A DNA stretch of 64,000 bases from contig CAJTZD010000010.1 of assembly GCA_910584235.1 (NCBI GenBank), positions 39,838 through 103,837 on the forward strand. The letters are read 5' to 3'. This document shows positions 50,836-59,813 of this stretch, piece after piece. Numbering within the stretch: position 1 is the stretch's first letter; each line of letters opens with the position of its first letter. Position numbers and translations under genes: made by a program. Under the pieces are notes generated by a model. It was not told where the DNA came from, made no database searches, and saw nothing but the letters and a program-made list of their open reading frames with translations. The DNA is from an uncultured Acetatifactor sp. (GTDB lineage Bacteria; Bacillota; Clostridia; Lachnospirales; Lachnospiraceae).

Positions 50836-53187
50836 ATGGAAGAGATTAAGATCAGAGTATCGGAAGAAAAACAGATTAAGGAGCAAAAGGACTTATTCGG
50901 CATCTTCTTTGAGGATTTAAACCATGCGGCGGACGGGGGGCTGTATGGGGAGATGGTGCGGAATCGTGCTTTCGAATTTGACCCCATTGACAACAAAAGC
51001 TACCACCATATGACCGCATGGGAGGAAGTACAGCGGGGAAACAGCTTTCTACAGGCTCATATCGAGCAATGGGATCCCCGGAATGCCAAAAACCCTCATT
51101 ATCTGGTACTGGAAGTCCTGGAGGCAGGAGAGGGAGCCGGCATTCGCAATGAGGGCTATAACACGGGATTTTTCGTAGAAGAGGGAAAAGAATACCGTTT
51201 TACATCCTGGTGCCGGATGCGGGGAGAGGAGGCAGGTGCCTTTGAGGTAAGACTGGAAAATCTGGAGGGAACCAAGTGCTACGGCCAGGCAGTTGTAGAA
51301 TTGGAGGCCGGAGGCTGGAAAAAGAAAGACTGCCGAATAAAGTCCCAGGGCACGGATACATCGGCTCGGCTGGTGATTCTTATGCGGCAGGTCATGACGG
51401 TGGAATTCGATGTGGTATCCTTGTTTCCCGGGGATACCTACAGAGGGCGTGAAAACGGTCTGCGCGCTGATATCGCCGGGATGCTTGCCGCCATGAAGCC
51501 CCGTTTCCTGAGATTTCCTGGGGGATGCCTGACCCATATCGGCTCTCTGGAGGAGAGAGACCGCAATGCTATGTACCGGTGGAAGAGCACTCTGGGGGAT
51601 GTATGGGACAGACCGGCCCGTCGGAATTCCTGGAGTTATAACCAGACCCTGGGACTAGGGTATTATGAGTATTTTCAATTCTGTGAGGATATCGGGGCTA
51701 AACCGCTGCCGGTAATCTCCGCGGGATACGATCCTCATTTTCTCCGCGCTGCCTCTATTGAAAACATGCAGGAATGGATTGACGAGGCCACGGATCTGAT
51801 CGAATTTGCCAATGGGGATGTGAATACGAAGTGGGGAGCCATGCGAGCTGCCATGGGACATCCGGAAAGCTTTCATTTGGAGTATCTTGCGGTTGGAAAC
51901 GAGGAAGTGGGGGACGAATACTATGAGCGCTATGAGAAGATCCTGCAGGGAGTAAAAGCGGTATATCCACAGATTCAGCTGATCAATTCCGCAGGACCCT
52001 GCGCGGCCGGGAGCGAGTTTGACAAGGGATGGGAGCAGGCCGGAAAGACTGACACCGCTTTTTCGGACGAGCATTTCTATCAATGCCCGGAATGGTTTGT
52101 GGCGAATACAGACAGGTATGACACAAGGAAGATGAAAGCAAAGGCATTTCTGGGAGAGTACGCTTCCCATGGTATGAGGTGGTGGAACGCGCTGGCGGAG
52201 GCGTCCTTTATGATCGGAATGGAAAAGGCACAGGGTGTGGGGCTTGCCTGTTATGCGCCGCTTTTGGATAATGTGGACTATACCAACTGGAAAGTGACGC
52301 TGCTCCATCACGATAATCACCGTGTATACGGTACCCCCAGCTACTATGTGCAGAAGCTGTTCATGAATTACCAGGGGGAGGTGCTGGTAGCTTCGGAGGC
52401 GGACTGCAGCCCGGTGAAGGCAGTTTTGCCGGTGCTGAAAGGGCGTGCCAGGATGTACGGATACCATGCGAAGACCCGTATTACCGATATGGTAATACGG
52501 AACGGGGATACCGGCGAAGAGAGAACAGTAGAGGATTTCAGGATTACGGATGAGTGCGGGAGGGACCTACCGGATATCCCATGGGAGAACTACACAATTT
52601 CTTTCCGGTACTGCAGGGAGTCCGGAGGCACGCTCCAGACGCTGGAGGGCTCACGAGCGTTGCACCTGGATTTCGCCATGGGGGATGAGGACAACTGTCT
52701 GCGCCTGATTATAGATGGATGGGAGCGCACGACCACTCTGCACGGCGTGGTAGGCGGGTTCACCTGTGGCGTAGGGATGATGCAGGTGGTTTTGGAAAAG
52801 GACAGGACTTACGACTGTCAGGTGCAGGTATCTGGAAACCATGTGAAAGTGACAGTAGATGGAAATGCAGTAGAGCATGACTTCCGGAATGTACAGCCGG
52901 AAAAAATCTATCAGTCGGCGGTACTGGATCAGGATGGCAGTCTCATCGTAAAGCTGGCTAATCTCAGAGAGGAAGAAGAAACCGTAATAATCGGGACAGA
53001 ACGGAAGTACCGCAGAGTACAGGAGATATCCGTCTGCGGTTGTGAACCGGAATGGGAAAATAGTTTCGAAGAGCCGGAAAAGGTATCTCCAAAGGAGAAG
53101 TCGGTGGAACTTGATGCGGATGGGCAGGATCAATACCTGTGTACCATCGGAAGATATGCGTTAAAGGTCTTAAAATTTATTTCTTAA
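50836..53187 (+). CDS. GH51 alpha-L-arabinofuranosidase with accessory binding modules
   Basis: A 783-residue protein: an N-terminal carbohydrate-binding-like domain (about 60-190), a TIM barrel with FLRFPGGCLTHIGSLEERD, acid/base Glu356 in AVGNEEVGDEYY and nucleophile Glu441 in FLGEYASHG, then an arabinofuranosidase C-terminal domain containing an inserted LamG/concanavalin-like segment (about 580-690). It differs strongly from the 499-residue GH51 at 35 kb, so the two probably act on different linkages. No signal peptide is visible. Second gene of the GH43-GH51 operon, followed by a perfect 13-bp hairpin. Confidence 0.88.
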   Translation: MEEIKIRVSEEKQIKEQKDLFGIFFEDLNHAADGGLYGEMVRNRAFEFDPIDNKSYHHMTAWEEVQRGNSFLQAHIEQWDPRNAKNPHYLVLEVLEAGEGAGIRNEGYNTGFFVEEGKEYRFTSWCRMRGEEAGAFEVRLENLEGTKCYGQAVVELEAGGWKKKDCRIKSQGTDTSARLVILMRQVMTVEFDVVSLFPGDTYRGRENGLRADIAGMLAAMKPRFLRFPGGCLTHIGSLEERDRNAMYRWKSTLGDVWDRPARRNSWSYNQTLGLGYYEYFQFCEDIGAKPLPVISAGYDPHFLRAASIENMQEWIDEATDLIEFANGDVNTKWGAMRAAMGHPESFHLEYLAVGNEEVGDEYYERYEKILQGVKAVYPQIQLINSAGPCAAGSEFDKGWEQAGKTDTAFSDEHFYQCPEWFVANTDRYDTRKMKAKAFLGEYASHGMRWWNALAEASFMIGMEKAQGVGLACYAPLLDNVDYTNWKVTLLHHDNHRVYGTPSYYVQKLFMNYQGEVLVASEADCSPVKAVLPVLKGRARMYGYHAKTRITDMVIRNGDTGEERTVEDFRITDECGRDLPDIPWENYTISFRYCRESGGTLQTLEGSRALHLDFAMGDEDNCLRLIIDGWERTTTLHGVVGGFTCGVGMMQVVLEKDRTYDCQVQVSGNHVKVTVDGNAVEHDFRNVQPEKIYQSAVLDQDGSLIVKLANLREEEETVIIGTERKYRRVQEISVCGCEPEWENSFEEPEKVSPKEKSVELDADGQDQYLCTIGRYALKVLKFIS

Positions 53188-53206
53188 AATCTATATTTTG
53201 AGAGAC

Positions 53207-53250
53207 GGGAGTCCCCTTTTGGAGCCTGGCGGCCCGGAAAGGGGACTCCC
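53207..53250 (+). terminator. Perfect 13-bp hairpin after GH51
   Basis: GGGAGTCCCCTTT (53207-53219) pairs with AAAGGGGACTCCC (53238-53250) around an 18-nt loop. No T run follows, so it may be an mRNA-stabilising or processing hairpin. Confidence 0.55.
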
Positions 53251-53264
53251 AATCAGCTCTTATC

Positions 53265-53289
53265 AAAATTACCTTATTTCCAGTTTTTT
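53265..53289 (+). promoter_or_regulatory. Orphan copy of the conserved box
   Basis: AAATTACCTT-ATTTCCAG-T6. No acceptable -10 is found at the offset seen at the other copies; degraded coding sequence follows. Confidence 0.5.
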
Positions 53290-53299
53290 ACTCTTTTTC

Positions 53300-53617
53300 A
53301 GCCAAGACCACCTTTACGTTCCAGGCTTTGATAGACAGTGGGGTATTCCGGAGCGATCCGGATATGTATGCCCTTGCCATTGAGAGGGCTACAGCAAACA
53401 GTAAAGCGCTTTTTCACTTTGCAGGCCCGTCTGGTAGATGCCGCTGTGGAATCCTCTTGCGCATGGTGATGCGAGTAAGTATGAAGATTGTTCTGCTATA
53501 GTGGGAGCCAACAATCAGGCTGGCTGGTGGTCTGTATTATTTTTTCCATTTCTTATAAAATTACCCTATTTCCAGTTTTTTTCTTCTTGTTATGGACAAG
53601 TAAGAATTATAAGATAA
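53300..53617 (+). pseudogene. Degenerate coding remnant between GH51 and the response regulator
   Basis: One frame reads FQALIDSGVFRSDPDMYALA from about 53315; another, from the ATG at 53438, reads MPLWNPLAHGDASKYEDCSA and runs 59 codons into the downstream promoter box. Both look protein-like but are too short and lack ribosome sites. I cannot identify the family. A gene that once followed the orphan box at 53265 has probably been lost. Confidence 0.3.
53557..53615 (+). promoter_or_regulatory. Conserved box plus promoter of the YesN/YesM operon
   Basis: AAATTACCCT-ATTTCCAG-T7 (from 53558), then TTGTTA (53587-53592), 17 bp and TAAGAT (53610-53615). The offset from box to -35 (29 bp) is the same as at the GH43-GH51 promoter. 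Confidence 0.55.
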
Positions 53618-53680
53618 AATGAGATAAATAGATTTACAGATATGCCTTGTGAGTTTAGAATGGGTCTAAGGGAGAATATT

Positions 53681-55228
53681 ATGAAAATACTGATCGCAGA
53701 CGATGAGGATTACACCAGGGAAGGGCTGATGGAGGAGATAGACTGGGAAGAATTCGGCATAGACGAGATCATGCAGGCCGTGAATGGGGAGGAAGCGCTG
53801 AAAATCGTGAAATGGTTTCGTCCGGACATTGTGCTGTCGGATATCCGCATGCCCAAGATGGACGGGATTGCTTTTGCGGAGGAGATGGTGCGGATGATTC
53901 CCGGAAGCAAGTTGATCTTTATGAGCGGCTATATGGAGACGGAGTATTTAAAAAGCGCCATACGGCTGTCCGTTCTTGATTACATAGAGAAGCCTATCGA
54001 TATAGCCCAGGTGAAAAAGGCACTGAGGCGGGCGGTAGAGGAGATTACCAGAGAGCAGAAGAACAAGGAGGCGGACCAGGTGAACCGGGAATTCCGCCAG
54101 CAGAGGCTTTTTGAACTGCTGATTCACAGAGACAGCGATGAGCGTACCGTGGAGAAGCTGGCGGGGGAAGTGGGATTTCCCATGACGGGAGAATATGTCT
54201 GTGTGGCAGTGCAGTTTCCAAGAAGCCGGAGAAATACCGGGGGAGAACTGGAGCAGGCCCTGGAGATGGCTTCCGGAATCGAGGGCAGGGGGGGCATCGG
54301 CGTTTGGCAGGAGGATTCCTGCTTTGAGATGATCCTGTCCTACCCGGAGAAAGCCCGCTACCGGCTGGCGCCTTTCTACCAGAGGATTCTGGAGAAATGG
54401 CCGGAGAGTAAGGTGGCCGTGGGGATTGAAGCAGGAGACTGTAAAAATATATACAATAGCTGCAAGACGGCCCGGGCCGCCATGAACTGCGCCTTTTACC
54501 AGCCGGACCAGAGGATGTATGTGATAGACGAGATCATCCGGCAGAAGCGCTTTATGGAGCCCGGCATCTACGGCTCTTTTCTGCGGGTGCTGCCGGAAGG
54601 ACCCGCAAAGATGTCCGAGTGGTTCCAGAGCCTGTTCGGGGATCTGGTTTCCAGGAAATATTACCACAAGGAGCAGGTGTACACGCTGATGATTTCCCTG
54701 CTGACAGCAGTGTTTCGCCAGTATCCGGAGGTCAGTGACAGACTGTCCCGGTTAGGCGGGGAGGAACAGCTTCAGGCCCATATCCTTGGCATGGACAGTC
54801 TTCGGGAGATTCAGGCGTTTACGGAGGAAGTATTGGGAAGCGTCCAGGAGCGGGAAGAGGCCCTGTCCGGCTATGGCCGGGTAATACGGGGCGTATTGGA
54901 CTACATAGCTGCTCATTACGGGGAAGAGGATTTGAGCACTGCCCGGATTGCGGAATATTTCCACTTTTCCCCGGCGTATATGAATGTGCTGTTCAAGCAG
55001 GAGATGAAAGTGACATTGAAGCAGTACCTGAGCAGTTACCGTTTGGACAGAGCCAAGAAGCTGCTGGAACAGGATTATCTGAAGATCACGGAGATCGCCG
55101 AGAAATGCGGCTATACCAACGCCAATTATTTTGCGAAGGTATTTCGGGACGGTACGGGCATGACGCCTGTGGAATATAGGGACAAGTGTGAACGGAATGA
55201 AGATTTTCTAAGGTCAGAAAGGACCTGA
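53681..55228 (+). CDS. Response regulator, YesN type (receiver plus AraC helix-turn-helix)
   Basis: A 515-residue regulator: CheY-like receiver (residues 1-120) with acidic pocket ADDED, phospho-acceptor Asp54 in IVLSDIRMPKMDG and Lys104 in DYIEKPID; a middle domain of unknown function; and an AraC double helix-turn-helix at about 410-515 (TARIAEYFHFSPAYMNVLFK, ITEIAEKCGYTNANYFAKVF). AAGGGAG precedes the ATG at 53681; the open frame from 53642 adds residues with no function. Partner of the histidine kinase encoded next. Likely binds the AAATTACCCT box, including the one before its own gene. Its stop codon lies within a perfect 17-bp inverted repeat. Confidence 0.92.
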   Translation: MKILIADDEDYTREGLMEEIDWEEFGIDEIMQAVNGEEALKIVKWFRPDIVLSDIRMPKMDGIAFAEEMVRMIPGSKLIFMSGYMETEYLKSAIRLSVLDYIEKPIDIAQVKKALRRAVEEITREQKNKEADQVNREFRQQRLFELLIHRDSDERTVEKLAGEVGFPMTGEYVCVAVQFPRSRRNTGGELEQALEMASGIEGRGGIGVWQEDSCFEMILSYPEKARYRLAPFYQRILEKWPESKVAVGIEAGDCKNIYNSCKTARAAMNCAFYQPDQRMYVIDEIIRQKRFMEPGIYGSFLRVLPEGPAKMSEWFQSLFGDLVSRKYYHKEQVYTLMISLLTAVFRQYPEVSDRLSRLGGEEQLQAHILGMDSLREIQAFTEEVLGSVQEREEALSGYGRVIRGVLDYIAAHYGEEDLSTARIAEYFHFSPAYMNVLFKQEMKVTLKQYLSSYRLDRAKKLLEQDYLKITEIAEKCGYTNANYFAKVFRDGTGMTPVEYRDKCERNEDFLRSERT

Positions 55229-55241
55229 CCTTAGAAAATCT
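55201..55241 (+). other. Perfect 17-bp intercistronic hairpin
   Basis: Bases 55201-55217 pair fully with 55225-55241 (arm AGATTTTCTAAGGTCAG), loop of 7 nt, spanning the response regulator stop. A second hairpin, GTGCCGCC-gca-GGCGGCAC, lies at 55282-55300. Neither has a T run, so they may set the ratio of regulator to kinase mRNA. Confidence 0.7.
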
Positions 55242-55350
55242 AAATCATTCTTACGGACTTGCACCAGTTTACGGATTGTCAGTGCCGCCGCAGGCGGCAC
55301 GACGGGAAGTGTGAGGAAAACGCACATAAGAATTTGTGAGGGTAATAGGT

Positions 55351-57111
55351 ATGGGTAAAATCAGGGAATGGTTCCGAAACGCCTCTCTGAGGGGGAAGAT
55401 TCTCCTGCTGATAGTACTGGGGGACATTCTGCCCCTGGGCATGGTGATAGTAATTTCCTTTTTTGCAGTCAGGGCGCAGACAGAGGAAAGGCTGATCTAC
55501 GCCCTGAACCAGGGCTACAGTCAGGTGTATCAGGCTGTGGGCGACAAGCTGTCAAGGCTCCACAATATCTCCACCCTGTTTGCGGTGAATGACATGGCCA
55601 GTCCGGTGCTGCGCTTTAACGACAAGGAAATGGATGTGGCGGAGCAGCTGATGCTTTTTGAAAACATCAATTCCTATGCCTATGGCCTGGAGATGACCAT
55701 GGACTCCAGCAATATCGTTTTCTATATAGAAGACGACTATGCGGTAGTTAATACCCAGAGCAACCGTTACCGTCCTCTCACAGACGCTTATGGGGCACAG
55801 TGGTACCAAAGCCTTAAGGAGAACAATGGACGTCCCGTGTGGGTGCTGCTGGATGACAGCGGAAAGAACGGCTCCTATGCGGCCATTGCCAGGGAACTTT
55901 GGAATCCGGACGACTACAGCCAGACCGTGGGCATATTGGCTATTTTAACCGGACAGAAGAACCTGGAGAATATGCTGCAGAACGCCTACGAGGGACAGGC
56001 GCTGTACCTGGAGACGGCGGACGGCGCCCTGCTGGCGGCGAATCTGCCGGAGGAGGAACTGCTCAGGCTTCCCATTCAGGAGCGGAATGTAGATGACAGG
56101 GAGTTTCGCGGCATTCTGCTGGAGGGGGTATCCTGCTATGCCAGGAGCTGCCGCATTGACGGCTCCAACGTATATCTGGTATCTGTCATTCCAAGGGAGG
56201 ATGTGCGTAAAAGCATAAATATGCTAAACGGCAATATGGCATTGATGTTCGTGGGGGTGAGCCTGCTTATGCTGCTGGTGATGGCTACCATGGTCAAGTC
56301 TATTACGGGCCGGCTGAAGCTTTTGAAAGAACAAATGCAGCTGATTCAGGAGGGGAATATCTGCAAGATGGAGGAGGGATCCTCCGGGGATGAAATCGGC
56401 CAGCTCATCGGTAATTACAATGTGATGGTGGACAGGGTGGAGGAGCTTCTGAAAGAGCAGTATACCCTGGGACAGGAGAAAGTGCAGGCGGAGCTGCGGG
56501 CCCTGCAGGCCCAGATCAATCCCCACTTTCTCTACAATACCCTGGACATGATAAACTGGATGTCTCAGAAGAGGGAGGCGGAGAACATCCGCAGTGTGGT
56601 GCAGGCCATGTCCCGTTTCTACCGGCTTACCTTGAGCAAGGGCAGGGATATCGTGCCCATCCGGGACGAGGTGGAGATGTGCGAGGCTTATATGGAGATC
56701 CAGAAGCGCCGATACAAAGGGCGCATTTGCTATGAAGTGGAGGTGGACGAGGACATCCTGGACTGCCTTATTCCAAAGATTACCCTGCAGCCTTTCCTGG
56801 AAAATGCCATTATCCACGGCATCAACGAAAAAGCGGAGGGCCGGGGGATGGTGATTTTAAACGGATGGATGGAGGACGGCCGCATTACCTTAAGCGTCAC
56901 GGACGACGGGGAGGGGATGACCCGGGAGGACAAGGAGAAATCCCATCAGGGCAGTCACTACGGACTGTCCAATATCGAGCACAGGCTGAAGCTGTTCTTC
57001 GGGGAATGTATTCCGGTGCAGATAGAGAGCTCGCCGGGGATAGGCACCTGCGTGATTATCAATATTCCTATGAAAACAGGGTCGGAAGAGGCGGTAAAGC
57101 ATGAGAACTGA
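55351..57111 (+). CDS. Sensor histidine kinase, YesM type
   Basis: A 586-residue membrane kinase with helices at about 16-40 and 295-318 enclosing an extracytoplasmic dCache-like sensor, a HAMP linker, a His_kinase domain with phospho-acceptor His392 in QINPHFLYNTLDMINW, and an HATPase_c domain (LQPFLENAIIHG, DDGEGMT, HYGLSNIEHRLKLFFG). It probably senses an oligosaccharide, perhaps through the binding lipoprotein encoded next. The ATG at 55351 has GAGGG 8 nt upstream. It overlaps the next frame by 11 nt. Confidence 0.92.
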   Translation: MGKIREWFRNASLRGKILLLIVLGDILPLGMVIVISFFAVRAQTEERLIYALNQGYSQVYQAVGDKLSRLHNISTLFAVNDMASPVLRFNDKEMDVAEQLMLFENINSYAYGLEMTMDSSNIVFYIEDDYAVVNTQSNRYRPLTDAYGAQWYQSLKENNGRPVWVLLDDSGKNGSYAAIARELWNPDDYSQTVGILAILTGQKNLENMLQNAYEGQALYLETADGALLAANLPEEELLRLPIQERNVDDREFRGILLEGVSCYARSCRIDGSNVYLVSVIPREDVRKSINMLNGNMALMFVGVSLLMLLVMATMVKSITGRLKLLKEQMQLIQEGNICKMEEGSSGDEIGQLIGNYNVMVDRVEELLKEQYTLGQEKVQAELRALQAQINPHFLYNTLDMINWMSQKREAENIRSVVQAMSRFYRLTLSKGRDIVPIRDEVEMCEAYMEIQKRRYKGRICYEVEVDEDILDCLIPKITLQPFLENAIIHGINEKAEGRGMVILNGWMEDGRITLSVTDDGEGMTREDKEKSHQGSHYGLSNIEHRLKLFFGECIPVQIESSPGIGTCVIINIPMKTGSEEAVKHEN

Positions 57112-58807
57112 CAGGGGAATACAAAAGCGTGCGGCAAAGGACGCTGTGGGGGGACATATGAAGAAGAAAACGGCAGATACAGGGTTGAAAGACGGCGGAG
57201 GGGGAACCCGAAAAATGCGGGGCGGCAGGAAACAGAGGATGGCGGCGCTTCTGTGCCTGGCGGTCTGTTTCTGGGGAGGCTGCTGCAGGTCGGCGGGGGA
57301 GGATGGAAATGGGGAAAACAGGGAGCCAATCGTCAATTTCCGGGCCATCACTCTGGGGAATATGCCGGAGGGAGGCATGGACGAAATCTACAGACAGTTG
57401 GACGCCCTGACCATTCCGGAATTGAACTGTACCTTGCGCTTCGAGTTCATCCCCTGGGGGAACGAGAGGAGACAGCTGAACATTGTGACGGCTTCCGGGG
57501 AGTATGATTTTATCCCCGGGGGCGTATTTTCCGACTATAGAACATTAGTGTATAAAAATGCCTTTCTTGATATGAACCAATATCTGGACGTGGTTCCGGC
57601 GCTGACGGAACATTATACCTATTATGATGCCAATGCCCTGAAAAAATGCGAGATCAACGGGGGACTTTACGGGCTTCCGCAATTCGGGCAGGGGGGAATC
57701 GTGAGTGCGGGGGAAGGTTTCTTCTATAGGGAAGATCTGCGCAGGGAATGGAGTCTGGAGGAGGTTCGGGACCTGGAGACCATGGAGGCCTATCTATACC
57801 GGGCTAAGCAGGATGAAAGGTACCGGGACGCGCCTTTGGTTACGGATAACCGGGTGTGGAGCAGCCTGTGGCTTCTGATCACCAAGGGGAAATATCTGGA
57901 ATTAAACAGCAGTCTGGAAAACCCTCTTGTGGTAGTGGAGGCGGCAAATCCCTATAAAGCGCTGAACCGTATGGAAACGCCGGAATTCAAAGAGGTACTG
58001 GCCTATATCTGGAAATGGAAGCGCGATGGCATTCTGGACTCCGACATGTTGTCAAGATCCGATAATGAGGGGGAGCTGGGTAAAAAAATGCTCCTGGAAG
58101 ATCAGAAGCCCTGCGAGACCAACAACCCTGTCTGGTCCGTGAATACCCATTGGATACCGGCTCTGTACGAGAAGCATCCCGACTGGGAATTCAATTTTTT
58201 CCCTTACCTTTCCCAGTTTGAGACTTATTATGTAGGTTCTCTGGCAGGAGCGTCCGTGATATCCATTTCGGCGAAAACCACGGAGCCGGAACTGGCCATG
58301 AAGCTGTTGGAAAAGATCCATACGGATATGCGGTATTATTCCCTGGTGGCATATGGAGCAGAGGGAGAAAATTACAACCTTGTGGACGGAAAAATCGGTT
58401 TTGACGGGATCAGCTCCCAGAACCGCTTTGGCTGGACTGCCGTCACAGACGACACAATGAGCTATGAGGGGATTCCCGTGAACAAAAAGTGGGACGAGGT
58501 ATACCATGCACTTCCGGACTGGAGCAAGGAACCGGGGAAAACATTAAAAGACGATCCCCTGGACGGCTTTACTTTTGTATTGTCAGGAAAGGAACAGGCT
58601 GCGGTAGAACGGGTATGGCTCCAGTATTTTCAGCCGCTGGTGTGCGGATATGGGGACGATTACCTGGAGGCCCTTGAGGCCGCGAACGGGCGTCTGTATG
58701 AGGCGGGCTTTGAACAGTACCTGGAGGTCATCCAGGAACAGCTGACCAACCATGCCGCCCAGTTTCCGGGAGCCGGGGACGCAGCATCCACGGTGATTCC
58801 GCAGTGA
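57101..58807 (+). CDS. Extracellular solute-binding lipoprotein linked to the sensor kinase
   Basis: A protein of up to 568 residues: a lipoprotein signal ending FWGGC (Cys61 from the first ATG), then a YtcQ/LplA-type binding fold (FRFEFIPWGNERRQLNIVTA-like start, INGGLYGLPQFG). The start is uncertain: 57101 overlaps the kinase gene and has AGAGG; 57158 and 57215 are also in frame, and 57215 gives a signal peptide of more normal length. It lies in the regulator-kinase operon rather than with the permeases, so it may present ligand to the kinase instead of, or as well as, serving transport. Confidence 0.82.
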   Translation: MRTDRGIQKRAAKDAVGGHMKKKTADTGLKDGGGGTRKMRGGRKQRMAALLCLAVCFWGGCCRSAGEDGNGENREPIVNFRAITLGNMPEGGMDEIYRQLDALTIPELNCTLRFEFIPWGNERRQLNIVTASGEYDFIPGGVFSDYRTLVYKNAFLDMNQYLDVVPALTEHYTYYDANALKKCEINGGLYGLPQFGQGGIVSAGEGFFYREDLRREWSLEEVRDLETMEAYLYRAKQDERYRDAPLVTDNRVWSSLWLLITKGKYLELNSSLENPLVVVEAANPYKALNRMETPEFKEVLAYIWKWKRDGILDSDMLSRSDNEGELGKKMLLEDQKPCETNNPVWSVNTHWIPALYEKHPDWEFNFFPYLSQFETYYVGSLAGASVISISAKTTEPELAMKLLEKIHTDMRYYSLVAYGAEGENYNLVDGKIGFDGISSQNRFGWTAVTDDTMSYEGIPVNKKWDEVYHALPDWSKEPGKTLKDDPLDGFTFVLSGKEQAAVERVWLQYFQPLVCGYGDDYLEALEAANGRLYEAGFEQYLEVIQEQLTNHAAQFPGAGDAASTVIPQ

Positions 58808-58943
58808 CATTGAAAGTCCTGAAATTGAGATTACCTGCTCATTTTGAAAGACAGCAGTGTATTCAAATGGGCTTGGAGCATTGAGATGCAGGGGCGTTTA
58901 GAAAGCAGGAGCCGGACAGGGAGCCGGCGGCAGGAGGAATGTT

Positions 58944-59570
58944 ATGAACTGGTTCGGACCAAACTCTCCCTTTGCAAGGGGAATAAACAAGCTGGTGATG
59001 ATGCTGTATGTGGGGATTCTGTGGTTTCTGTGCAGCCTCCCCATCCTCACCATGGGGGCTGCCACGGCGGCTCTCTATGAAGTGCTGCTGAAAGCGGTAA
59101 AGGACCGGGAGGGCTATGTTGCGCAGAGCTTTTTTCGGGCCTTTCGGGGGAATCTGAAGCAGGGGCTGCAGCTGGGGATTCCTTTGACAGCGGCACAGCT
59201 GGTTTTTGTGTTCAATCTTTTCTACTACGGCGTATTAGGGGGAGAGGGATTCCGGGTCCAGACAGCGGTGTTCGCCGTTTTGTGTCTGCTCACCCTGGCG
59301 GCGTTCTCCTATGTGTTTGCGGTGATGGCGAAATTCGAGAATACGGCAGCCGGGCATTTCAGGATGGCCGTGGCGGTGATGGCAAGATATCCCGGCTGGA
59401 CGGCGGCAATCCTGGTCCTCCAGGTCCTGACGGTTTTTCTGATCTGGTTCTTTGTGTATTTCCCTATCCTGTTCATCATGGGAATCAGCGGATACATGCA
59501 GGCCGCTGTCTTTGACCATATTTTTCAGAATCTGATTGACAAGGGACTCATAGAGGAGGAAGAACAGTAA
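58944..59570 (+). CDS. YesL family (DUF624) membrane protein
   Basis: A 208-residue protein with five to six membrane helices; it starts MNWFGPNSPFARGINKLVMM and has the CSLPILTMGAATAALYEVLL segment typical of YesL. YesL genes accompany YesM/YesN and LplB/YtcP-type transport genes in Bacillus and Clostridia; the biochemical role is not known. AGGAGG precedes the ATG. It is the last gene of the sensor operon and is followed by a terminator. Confidence 0.9.
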   Translation: MNWFGPNSPFARGINKLVMMLYVGILWFLCSLPILTMGAATAALYEVLLKAVKDREGYVAQSFFRAFRGNLKQGLQLGIPLTAAQLVFVFNLFYYGVLGGEGFRVQTAVFAVLCLLTLAAFSYVFAVMAKFENTAAGHFRMAVAVMARYPGWTAAILVLQVLTVFLIWFFVYFPILFIMGISGYMQAAVFDHIFQNLIDKGLIEEEEQ

Positions 59571-59676
59571 TTTGGGGTATTTGAGGAGTCCGAATTATAT
59601 GTTCCCTAATGTAAGGATTGCATATGATCAATTATTTGACGGCATTGATTGAATGGGGAAGAAGCGAGAGATTGAG

Positions 59677-59706
59677 AAAGCGGGCGGAATGTACGCCTGC
59701 TTTTTT
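59677..59706 (+). terminator. Rho-independent terminator after the YesL gene
   Basis: AAAGCGGGCG (59677-59686) pairs with CGCCTGCTTT (59694-59703) with one G-U pair, followed by a T run to 59706. Confidence 0.7.
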
Positions 59707-59720
59707 AATGCCTATTTTAA

Positions 59721-59779
59721 AAAATTACCCTGTTTCTAGCTTTTTTCATATAGGTTTCTACTTTTCCCCGTTTTAAAAT
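59721..59779 (+). promoter_or_regulatory. Conserved box plus promoter of the permease operon
   Basis: AAATTACCCT-GTTTCTAG-CTTTTTT (from 59722), a weak -35 TAGGTT (59751-59756), 17 bp and TAAAAT (59774-59779). The box-to-promoter offset equals that at 53558, and the poor -35 suggests dependence on the activator. Confidence 0.55.
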
Positions 59780-59813
59780 AAACATAATAAATCAAAAAAC
59801 AGGAGGGAACATT

